Source: Sambucus nigra (lineage: Eukaryota; Streptophyta; Magnoliopsida; Dipsacales; Adoxaceae). Taken from it: a DNA stretch of 64,000 bases. Made by a program: the position numbers and the translations under genes. The stretch spans positions 434,001-498,000 of the forward strand of contig CASBWL010000053.1 in the NCBI GenBank assembly GCA_949130495.1, read 5' to 3'. Shown here in pieces: positions 11,953 to 21,077 of the stretch (its first letter is position 1; the number at the start of each line of letters is the position of its first letter). The notes under the pieces were generated by a model that saw only the letters and a program-made list of their open reading frames with translations, did not search any database and was not told where the DNA came from.

Positions 11953-12660
11953 TAACATCTTAGGTGATAACCTCAGACCTTCATAACATCACTCGGTGGT
12001 GACGAGGTCTGAGCTCAAACACCATAATGAGATGACCTCAGACCCTTAACATCAATAATTTGGTGAAATTCATTTCAAGGCTAACATCTTAGGTGATGAC
12101 CTCAGACCTTCATAACATCACTCGGTGGTGACGAGGTCTGAGCTCGGACACCATAATGAGATGACCTCAGACCCTTAACATCATTAATTTGGTGAAATTC
12201 ATTTCGAGGCTAACATCTAAGGTGATGACCTCAGACCTTCATGACATCACTCGGTGGTAACGAGGTCTGAGCTCAGACACCATAATGAGATGACCTCAGA
12301 CCCTTAACATCATTAATTTGGTGAAATTCATTTCGAGGCTAACATCTTAGGTGATGACCTCAGACCTTCTTAACATCACTCGGTGGTGACGAGGTCTGAG
12401 TTCAGACACCATAATGAGATGACCTCAGACCATTAACATCATTAATTTGGTGAAATTCATTTTGAGCCTAACATCTTAGGTGATAACCTCAGACCTTCAT
12501 AACATCACTCGGTGGTGATGAGGTCTGAACTCAGACACTATAATGAGATGACCCCAGACCCTTAACATCATTAATTTGGTGAAATTCATTTCGAGGCTAA
12601 CATCTTAGGTGATGACCTCAGAGCCTAATAAGAATTCAGTGGTGAAGAGGTCTGAGGTCG
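11953..12660 (+). repeat. 129-bp minisatellite in the Tat 3' region, about 5.5 copies
   Basis: The phrase TAACATCTTAGGTGATGACC begins units at 11953, 12082, 12211, 12340, 12469 and 12598, an exact 129-bp period. The sixth unit is partial and diverges after about 12630. Each unit contains CCTCAGACC and its complement GGTCTGAG around CACTCGGTGGTGACGAG, so each copy can fold. Units differ by only a few substitutions. Confidence 0.95.
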
Positions 12661-13459
12661 GATTTATTGGCTAAGTATAAACAAGACATTACTACAACAA
12701 AATAAAGATAAGAGATCACATCACATTCAGCAAAATTAAGTAAAGACAGCCCTCCTCAGAGGTTGATATATGAAGAAATAATAAATATTCAGTAGTTACA
12801 AAAAAAGTTATGATGTTACGAGTTACAAGTTACAAGTTGCAAATTCTAAAGGGCTGGGGGGGAACATTAACAGTCTCGGCTGGGTTGGCTTGCTCAGCGT
12901 TAGTCACCTCGGTCACATCATCAGTATGGTCTGCCCCTCCGACCTCGGTCCCTCCCAGAGTTACAGTCTCAGCAGGAGCATCATCCTCGTCCTCCACCTC
13001 TTGAAGAGCCTGTGCAAACTGGGGGTCAGCAAAGCCGAGACCTACGAAGTCAGAGGCCTTTAAATTACCGACCTCATTCTCTCGAACTTCAGCCCATTTG
13101 GTAGTTGCCTTGATACCTCTTTTGAGGTATTCAAAACCAAAACCCATGAACTCGTCCGAGGCTTTGTAGTCAGAAATTATTTTGGCCAAGGCATCTTCAA
13201 GGGCAGCCTTCACAGCCGAGCTGACCTTCTGCTGCAGAACGTCATCTTTGGACTTCAGGGCTTTGGCATGATCTTTGACGAGCAGAGAGATGTCTTTTTC
13301 CACCCCCTTAACCTTACTTTCAGAGTTCTGCAGCTCTGATTTCAGACGATCGACCTCAGCATTTAGGGCACTCTCAACCTTCTCGGCCTCTTGCCCCTTC
13401 TGGATGAGGGGATATTTCCTCAGAGTCCAGTTTGATAGTTGATACATAGCAGTCACTCC

Positions 13460-13540
13460 CTGCACATTTAATGAAGAGGTTAAGCGGGAGAAAAGTCAAA
13501 TCTTGCACTTATAAAATTTTGACGAGGGAACAAATCAGAC
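13460..13540 (-). other. Intron 2 of the antisense Tat gene
   Basis: 81 bp on the minus strand. The donor reads CCAG|GTCTGATTTG and the acceptor TTAAATGTGCAG|GGAGTG. Removing it joins the exons in phase 0 and bypasses the TGA just after the donor. Confidence 0.75.
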
Positions 13541-13921
13541 CTGGACGGCTCTGTGAAGGCCAAACTCAATCAGCAGGGAGGTGTCCATAGCCCTGTAAAA
13601 TCGCTTGTTAGCCTCGGTCATTACAGAGCCGATTATATCCATGGACTGTGTGTTGTGGCCGACCACACTATTGGTTAACTTCAGCTGATCCAAACGAGCC
13701 ATCAGGATCTCGGCCGAAGAGATTGGAATTGCAGCATCAGAGGCCTTCTTCTGTCTCAAGGTCAGCCTCTGATCTTCAGAGGCATGGGCTTTTGGGGCCC
13801 TCTTCTTTGAGGCTTGAGATTTGGATGTAGAGGGAGCTGGGGGAGGAGCATTCAGACCAGCCTTTTTGGAAAGTCTCGCTAAGCTCGGTGCGGCCATCTC
13901 CCACAGTTCGTCTGTAATGCC

Positions 13922-14011
13922 CTGTGGTCATTCTGTAAAAGTTAAAAGATATGGGTTAGAGATCAGATATGAATGAGTTCAGAGGTTAAACTTAAAAAAA
14001 AAAATCCTTAC
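13922..14011 (-). other. Intron 1 of the antisense Tat gene (boundaries less certain)
   Basis: The donor is GACTTCG|GTAAGG at 14011. The acceptor is either TGACCACAG at 13922 or the upstream TTTTACAG near 13933; the downstream one avoids a TGA and gives the frame leading to ELWEMAAPSLARL. Confidence 0.55.
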
Positions 14012-15110
14012 CGAAGTCAACATGGGGACTTCCACCTAGGCCCGTCCCCGAGAGATACTAGGGGGTCAGCAAATGTTAAAACTTAACAAAAAGACCATGT
14101 GCCCCTTGGTCTTGCAGGGCTTTCACCTTCTGGATATTTTGAAGACTTAGACCAGGGTCGGCCCTGGCAGACATGGTGACCTTACCCCATTTGAGGGGTA
14201 TCCTCGGCTCAAGTGTGGAAGAGGGAACGCATGGGCCAAATTCTCATGGTCCAGAGGCGAAAAAATAGCGGGGCTGCCAATTATGGTTTGAGGTCTGAGT
14301 CACCTGGAGCATCTTCTTCTAAGGCCTCTGAGCCACAAAATGATAGTATCTCGGATGGTTTTTGGCCGAGGTTGGGACATAACAACCAACGAAGACCTGA
14401 ACTGGGAGGTCAGAGTGGTGGACTGCCCTCCACAGGATAATGGCCCCTATGATGAATCTCCAGGCATTGGGGGATAGTTCTGAGGGGGGCAAATTGATAT
14501 AGGAGAATATGGATTTGATAATGGGATGAATCGGTAGGCAAAACCCTAACTTAAACATCTGCTCATACAGGCAGATTTCTCCATCTCGGTCGTGATAGGC
14601 CCTCTCTTCCCTTAGTGGTCTCCTTAATTTTATGGAGGGACTAATGAAGTATAAATATCTGAAGCACAGTATATCCACCTCAGTTACCGTGCTCTCGATC
14701 TCAGCCTCCTCAGAGACGTCCACATCGCTTTTAGCATCTTAATCATCATCAAGCTCAACGTCGGCCGGAGCAGATGTGGATGGGTTACTAGCAAATCTCT
14801 GAACGAACTCTGCCCCTGTGACGGCCGACAGGGGGATGACATCAAGAATGGGTGGCACAGCCACACTCGGCTCAATAATTTCAACCTCTGAAGAAGAGGC
14901 TAAGGTGCTTGAGACATTATAGGATGAGGCTCGGCTGGAGACCTCGTCCTGATCAGGGGCCTGACTAGGCCGAGGTGTGAAATCCATGGCTTCCTGAAAA
15001 GAGTCCACAGACATGGGGTCTGAGGTAGAAGATTCAGACTCAGACATAGGTGTTGGATCAGCAAGAACCCCTGTCTGATAGAAGTTCTCCGGGGGGTCAG
15101 GATATATCAC

Positions 15111-15816
15111 TCTCAGAGGTGGTGGAAATAAGGGTCTAATGGGAAACTCTTGTGACCTACGAGATTCCTCCTGAGCTCTCTCTATTTGCCTAATCTTTTC
15201 TAGGGTCTTCTCTCTAAGAGAGGGGAAATCCTCAAGAAGCTGGTATAAAGGTCAGCATCAGAGGACGACCCTAAACTTGGGAATAACTCCTAAAACTACA
15301 AACATGATTGACTTATAAGACAAAGGAGTTTAAAGATCAAACCAAGAAATTCGAAGTAAACACAGTTCGCCTGAAATAATGGTGCTCGCCGAAAAACTTA
15401 GAAAATCGTCGAAAAATGCAAACCGAAAGCGAAAAACAAGGGTAATGGAAGGAAGAAAATACCTGGAAGTGAAATAATGAGGGAAAATGAAGAAAGCTCG
15501 CAAGAATACCAGCAAATGCCTCTGCAGAAGAGCGTTGATAAGAGAAGCTTTAGAGAGAGAGAAAATTGCAAGAACAAATCGTGCACATGAATGAAGTGAA
15601 GAAGAAGGAGGGAAAAGGGTTTTAAAACCCTTAAATACTTGGGCACATTTCCTAAGGCCCATCATTGCCTTGGGAGCCCCAAAGGGCGGCTGACAACACA
15701 CGTCTACCAAGTGAGCATGCTCTAATATTGGACAAGTGTCAACCAAGTACTGTTTCGTAAGAAGACAAGCCTCGGATGAGTACTAATGTCCTAGTCACCT
15801 TCCCTCATATGTGACT
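15111..15816 (-). promoter_or_regulatory. Presumed leader and promoter of the antisense Tat gene
   Basis: No conserved coding sequence. On the minus strand AGTATTTAAGGG near 15629-15640 is TATA-like. It is followed by a pyrimidine-rich stretch (CCCTCCTTCTTCTTC, then TTTTCTCTCTCTAAAG) resembling a plant 5' leader. CTTCCAG|GTATTT near 15460 and TTATTTCAG|GCG near 15370 could bound a leader intron. The open frame on this strand at 15330-15746 has no domain. This is inferred from composition only. Confidence 0.35.
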
Positions 15817-15833
15817 AGGGGCTGGGGGGTGAT
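15817..15833 (+). other. Polypurine tract of the Tat element
   Basis: AGGGGCTGGGGGGTGAT sits immediately before the 3' LTR, the expected plus-strand primer position. Confidence 0.8.
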
Positions 15834-16759
15834 TGATATGCCCCAAGTGTGACCTAGGCCTAGAGACACCAACCTCGGCCGAGGTGGTGGCTGAGATATT
15901 GATCGACCCTTGATAATCCATGGGCCCACGATATCAGCCCTCGGCCTTAGTTAGGTCGGCCCAGGCCGACACTATCACCTACATCTCCAATGGACACTAC
16001 GCGCATCACATGCATCAACAACATTATCATATACCTGGGTATGGCAACCTCGATCGAGTGTAGGCCGAGGTGACAAGAAGACTTGGTAATCTTCAACATA
16101 GAATCAGTCCAACCTCGGCCGAGGCCGACCCCAGCATAATGTCTTGGCTGTGATCAGGCCGAGACTCCCTATGGCACATCTCAAATTGAACGAATACCAA
16201 GCCTTTACAGCTCGGCCTCTCCCAGGCCGAGGTCATGCACCAATATGGAGGCCGAGCATTTGTTGACCTTTGGATAAGGACGCATGAGCACAAATCAGTT
16301 GTAACAAGATTATTCTCCACACGTGGAGAGGATATTTCATCATCATTCCTTACATGTGACAGTGACAGGTGGCTTCCCCCTATTGGTGAGGCTACCACAC
16401 ACATGCTCATTGCATGCATGGGGGGTACATTACACCCTCTAGGTACTACATATAGGGATCATCCCCTACCTTGCAAAAGGATCCAGATATTAAACCCTAG
16501 CAAAAACTCTATCTAGATATACAGTAAAGAGAGAAAGCTTGAGAGGTTGTATCCATGGCCATTAGTGCCTTCATTCAGTGATATTACTCTCACACACTCA
16601 CAGTGGACGTAGGCCAAATTGGCTTAACCACTTATATACCGGTGCCCTCTCCTCTTATCCTCATCTTAGTCTCTTATCTCTTTATATAACTGTGCTGACA
16701 TTGTTATTCTTATATTGAGCTTGAAAACACCTTACCTGGTGGTGTTAATTTCAGCATCA
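15834..16759 (+). repeat. Tat element 3' LTR
   Basis: 926 bp, starting TGATATGCC and ending CAGCATCA, collinear with the 5' LTR. Several differences are C/T or G/A changes, as expected from cytosine methylation. Confidence 0.9.
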
Positions 16760-17383
16760 TCACCAACATTGGGGATTTCCTAATAGAACTTCTTAGTGTC
16801 TTATATGTGGGGCCAAAGATATTAGAGAATGTGAAGGTTACTTTGGGTTATTTAGATTTTTGTACACATCAATGTATATCTATTTTATATCAAAAGTTGT
16901 ACATATTCTAAATAAAATATGACATGATGTATTTGTATATCTTCTATATTAATTGTAGTCCGCTCCAGCGGCATTATTTAGGGTTGCATGTATTTTATTA
17001 TATTAGTTGTATTTTAAAGCCCTGTATTATTGCGTGTACTTTGGGATTTTTGCGTGTACTTTCGTATTTTTGCGGGTGGTTTTTGAAAGTACACGCAGAA
17101 TTCGCAAAGTACACGCACATTGAAATTGATATTATTTAATCCATTATGTGTGTACTATTATGTATTATGAATTATGAATGCACTTTTATGTATTGTTGTG
17201 TTAGTTTGGGGTTTTTGTGTGTACTTTATGATTTTTGCTTGTACTGTGTGATATTTGCATGTAGTTTTTGAAAGTACACACAAAATTCACAAAGTACACA
17301 CACATTGAAATTGAATTTGGTCAATTCAAGCAGTTTTCTTTTATGTATTGTTGTGTTATTGTTTAGGAATTATACCATCAACC
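16760..17383 (+). repeat. Flank with duplicated inverted-repeat motif (GTGTACTTT / AAAGTACAC)
   Basis: After the Tat LTR there is about 220 bp of AT-rich flank. From about 17030 a block with GCGTGTACTTT and TTTTTGAAAGTACACGC, ending GCACATTGAAATTGA, occurs and is repeated with changes from about 17215 to 17320. Each block contains GTGTACTTT and its complement around an AT-rich loop. The block end (CACATTGAAATTGA) also occurs near 4250 in the left gene copy. Confidence 0.6.
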
Positions 17384-18811
17384 ATGTTCAACTACAAAAT
17401 TGTTGCTTGCACCTTTCAAGATCTTAACAATACAAAACCTTTCACATTGACAGTCAATACTACTAATGATGATGAAATTCGTTTTCTCCATCGCATCAAT
17501 GATAGAGCTAAAAGGTTACTTGGTTTCTACAACAACCACGAAGACATTAAGTGCACTTTTGATGTCCAAAAACTTCGACTAACTGAATGGAAAGCGAAGG
17601 ATTTAGCAAAACGAATTGACCAGTATTGCTTAAGAGGTTTTGAAAACGTTGGTGCTTTTAGCATGGAGCAATTGCATCACATCTTTTCTGAATATGTTAA
17701 GAAGAGAGAATCTCGATTTTTGACTTGTCGAACAATATCTATTGCGTATTACCATGAAACGGACGGTATATATTACCGCCTTTAGCATGTATTTTGTTGA
17801 GACTTGTATGAATTGTTTATGAGAATATTACATGTACTTTTGTTAAATATGCTTGTATTTTATTGCTTTAGTGTATGTTTTATTCTAATTCACAAGTATT
17901 TTATTTTTTGTACATGTAAATTCTCATTATAGGTTAGTAATTTAAATTTTGTTTATAGATCAATACAATGGGGATGAAGATGAAGGAAAGAAGAGGAAAA
18001 CATAACAAAAATAGCAGTTCTGAAGAAAGTTTTTAAACCAATTCTAGTTCTTGTCCTAGTGTTGCTTTGGAATCTACACGTGATGCTAATAAGAATGACT
18101 AGTACAGATCAAATGTTGTTAGTTTTTTTTATGATTATTCTGTATTAAAAAGAAAATAAACGATAGGGATATTGAACTGCTTAAGAAAACTCCATTCTAG
18201 GAGCTTTTCAATGTCTACTACAGAGAGAAAGTAAAGAAGCAGACCACAAAAAGAATGATAAAAAATATTTTATCCATTAGCAAGATGTCCAACAAGGAAA
18301 CCATAAGTTTCCATATGAAGAGTAGGATTGAAATAAGGCCATTAGATATAAGTGAAATATTTGGAATACCAATGGTAGAGGGGCAAAAATCAATAGAACT
18401 GAAAATGAGATTGACTTCGTCTCAGAAACCTGAATTCCTTTCCCGATACTTCAAACGTAAAATAATAAAGATGGAAATATTGAAGGGTTTGAAGAAATCG
18501 ATTGAGTTGGACACAAATGAGGGCATTTTCAATTTCTAAAACTTGTTTGTCTCCACTTCTTGACCATGTTGTTTTCTTCCAAATCAAACTTCACACTAGG
18601 AGAATTTTTGACAAAATACATCAACAGTATTGATGAAATGAATAACTATGACTGGGCATCTTTTGTGCATTTGTTTCTCATAAATTCACTTGACAAAACA
18701 GTAAATTTAAAATCTAGCACAACAACTGGATGTGTCATTTCCCTATTGGTGAGCAAAACAACATCGTTATATTTAGAAATATTCAAACAAATTCATGCGT
18801 GTACTTTTTAA
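17384..18811 (+). pseudogene. Decayed multi-exon gene with plant-mobile-domain / Ulp1-associated-like region (copy 2)
   Basis: The first exon starts at the ATG at 17384 and runs to about 17785 with 133 residues (NTKPFTLT, NTTNDDEIRF, DIKCTFDVQKL, FSMEQLHHIFSEYV). A likely acceptor at TTTGTTTATAG near 17960 opens a short lysine-rich exon. From about 18160 a third region reads ELFNVYYREKV, then IRPLDISEIFGIPMVEGQ, and after a frameshift near 18540 LGEFLTKYINSIDEM and NNYDWASFVHLFLINSL. This pattern resembles the helical N-terminal domains (plant mobile domain / DUF1985-like) common in plant transposon-carried genes, often with Ulp1 proteases. No protease catalytic residues are visible. The gene runs into the GTACACGTG repeat array and is not functional. 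The family assignment is inference from pattern. Confidence 0.5.
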
Positions 18812-19290
18812 ATATCACGTGTACTTTGAATGTACACGTGATATTTATAAAATACAAATGAACCTTATTAGTATAACATTTACCATGGTTGTAGTATCAC
18901 ATGTACTTTCAAAGTACACGTGTGAATTTGAACCAATTCACGCGTGTACTTTATAAATATCACGTGTATTTTAAAAGTACACGTGATATTTATAAAATAC
19001 ACGTGATATTTACAAAGTATAAGTGTGTTTTGTAAATATAAAAATTGTATTTTGAAAGTACACGTGATTTTTACAAAGTACACGTGTACTTTGTAAATAT
19101 AACAAGTGTACATTGAATGTACATGTGATATTTACAAAGTACAAACATACTTTCTAAATATAAGTACACGTGTACTTTGTACACGTGTATTTTGTAAATA
19201 TAACATGTACATTCAAAGTAAAGTTGTTATATTTACAAAGTACACTTGTAATATCACTTGTACTTTATAAATATCATGTGTACTTTCAAT
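18795..19290. repeat. Array of GTACACGTG / CACGTGTAC inverted repeats
   Basis: Roughly 500 bp made of a ~20-base phrase, CACGTGTACTTT followed by ATAAATAT, in both orientations and imperfectly. About ten CACGTG palindromes occur. It lies directly after the last coding trace of the decayed gene and is related to the motif at 17030-17320. Confidence 0.85.
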
Positions 19291-19397
19291 TATGAATAAC
19301 TAGGTAATATAATTATTAATTTCATTTTGTTTTTGCATGATCACAGTATTGGGTTTGTGAGAAGTTTGATATAATTCCTCTAGTTGAAAATAAGAAA

Positions 19398-19687
19398 CAC
19401 TACACCAAAACAATCAATTAGTAACACTACTGTAGCGTTACTAAAATAATTACTAACACTAAAAAAGCGTTAGAAAAATGCGTGGGGAAGCAAATTACTA
19501 AATTTTTTTACCGTTACTAATTTCTGTATTACTAACACTATTTTACCATTACTAAAGTGTTACTAAATTTTGTGTTACTAACATGTTTCTACAGTTACTA
19601 AAATGTTACTAATTTCCTAACACATTTCTAACAAAATATTTGTAACACATTTAGTAATGGTATAAGTTCGTTACTAATATTAAAAAT

Positions 19688-19690
<3 letters not shown>
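19398..19690 (+). mobile_element. CACTA-type transposon terminus, TTACTAA subterminal repeats
   Basis: CACTACACCAAAACAATC is a typical CACTA terminal inverted repeat. For about 290 bp inside it the short motifs TTACTAA, GTTACTAA and TAACAC recur in both orientations, as in En/Spm subterminal regions. The matching opposite terminus (ending GGTGTAGTG) was not found, so the element is truncated or its other end was displaced by later insertions. A candidate 3-bp flank AAA precedes it. Confidence 0.65.

Positions 19691-19715
<25 letters not shown>
19688..19715. repeat. (AC)n microsatellite
   Basis: An uninterrupted dinucleotide run of about 14 units near the inner edge of the CACTA subterminal region. 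Confidence 0.9.
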
Positions 19716-19718
<3 letters not shown>

Positions 19719-21077
19719 GGTATACAATATTAAAAAATGATAACATAATGACAGCAAAATACTTGTCGATCCGATTTAATTTCAATACAAATAAGTTAAA
19801 TTTAAAAAAAATGGGACAAAATCTCATTTATTTATAGTACTATCCACATGTTTAAGGTATAAAAAATAGTACAATAATACAAATAGTTTGCAACAACAAC
19901 ACTAAAACACATCCTGATAATAACCTCAATAAAAATTAATAGCCCAAATTCCATTAATAGAAAATTCATCTCAATATATATGAAATTCATCTCAATACAT
20001 GAGGCATTTCGAGAAATCTAAGAATCGTTCATCTCCATTTTGGTCGGAATTCCATAACAATACTCTTGAAACTCTCTCTTGCTAATGACTCCAATGAATT
20101 GGTTATCATAAGCGCAATTAACCAAGTGAATTTCTCTTTAGTTTCTATTGAAAATCAGAAAAATACAAGAGTAAACACAGTAGTTTGAGATGAGATATAG
20201 ATATTACAGAAATTCAAGAAGTTTGAGATGAGAAAATTATACCTTTGTGAAACTTTTATGCCTAGAATTGTGGCCTGATGCCTTTTTGACTCAAATTCAA
20301 TCTATTAAAATATAAACACATAGTCAACAAGCTGTCGAAATGCTTCGAGCTAAAGTAACAAACACTCTTAAGTAGTACTCTTAAATAATGAGACTTTCTA
20401 GTGCACGTATTTACAAGTCTCTTTATAATGATTGAAACCTAATAAGATGAACTAAATTTGATAAGATTACAAAACGGGTCGTAGAAAGTATCTTAATTGC
20501 CGGATTACACTACTAAGACATTTTTCTCTATGGCCCCACCTTGCATTTAAGAAATTATTAACAACCGCCATGGATATTTTTTCTCGTCAATGGATGTGAT
20601 TACGTAACATGGATGTAGTCAATGTGAAAAAATATGAAGATGTAATGTTATCATGAGATAAAACTTCTTTACCATCTAGTGAAAATTATGAATCTTAAAT
20701 GAATCACAATTAATACATAGGTAGAAACATTCCAAATGCACCTACACTTCGTTTCACAATTGCAACTTTGCATAAAGATAAAGATGAAAAAGCATAAAAG
20801 CTTAAGCAAGCTAGCTAAATAAATGACCTTAATAGTTACGTTCAATAACTACGTAACAAACCCTCGGGTTCTACGTGTGCAATTGTTACAATCCTTTCAT
20901 GTGGTAGTGATGGGGGGTAGGGTGGCTGGGTGGTGCTCAAGCAAAATTTTTTTTGACAAGCTTTAAATATGCAGTGTAGACAAGTAGGTTTTGAGGGTCA
21001 CTTGTCTATACAACGGACATGGAACCCCTGGTTGCATTTAGTGAGTAGGTTTTGAGGAATTTGTATTATGTTACAGG
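19716..21077. other. Unassigned AT-rich DNA, possibly CACTA interior
   Basis: No convincing coding region. It lies between a CACTA-type terminus and a chromovirus insertion and could be interior of the CACTA element. A run of TCTCATTTAT and CATCTCAATA-like phrases near 19830-20010 is repetitive. Confidence 0.35.

Larger units (their letters stand above)
12830..15110 (-). pseudogene. Antisense extra gene of the Tat element, PF04195-like with coiled coil, three exons
   Basis: Read on the minus strand, an ATG at 15110 opens an acidic serine-rich N-terminus, then a stop near 14741. The same frame continues with DRDGEICLYEQMFKLG, LPIHPIIKSIFSYINL and LSPNAWRFIIGAII, the pattern of the plant 'putative gypsy type transposon' domain (Pfam PF04195). 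YFFASGP and further decayed sequence follow. Two introns with GT..AG ends, at 13922-14011 and 13460-13540, restore the frame; the second is phase 0. The last exon encodes a long heptad-rich coiled coil (about residues EKVESALNAEVDRLKSEL onward) and YKASDEFMGFGF, then an acidic tail ending at 12830. Antisense ORFs are known in Tat elements. Function is unknown. Apart from one TAA near 14741 and a frameshift near 14300 it is well preserved. Confidence 0.82.
4746..16759 (+). mobile_element. Ty3/gypsy retrotransposon, Tat lineage, complete but decayed
   Basis: Two 926-bp direct LTRs flank, in order, a primer-binding site, gag, protease, RT, RNase H, a second (archaeal-type) RNase H, integrase, a 129-bp tandem repeat, an antisense spliced gene and a polypurine tract. 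The second RNase H between the first one and integrase is diagnostic of the Tat lineage, and the antisense extra ORF and 3' tandem repeats are also known features of that lineage. The LTRs differ at roughly 3-4 % of positions over the half compared by eye. The 5 bases on each side (CCAAA on the left, TCACC on the right) do not match, so no target-site duplication is visible. Many stops and a few frameshifts make it non-autonomous. Confidence 0.92.

Noticed and set aside
11953..12660. CRISPR-like array
   Set aside because: Whole 129-bp units repeat without unique spacers, inside a plant retrotransposon.
15330..15746. 138-residue minus-strand open frame in the Tat 3' region
   Set aside because: Low-complexity, pyrimidine-derived composition; better explained as leader of the antisense gene.
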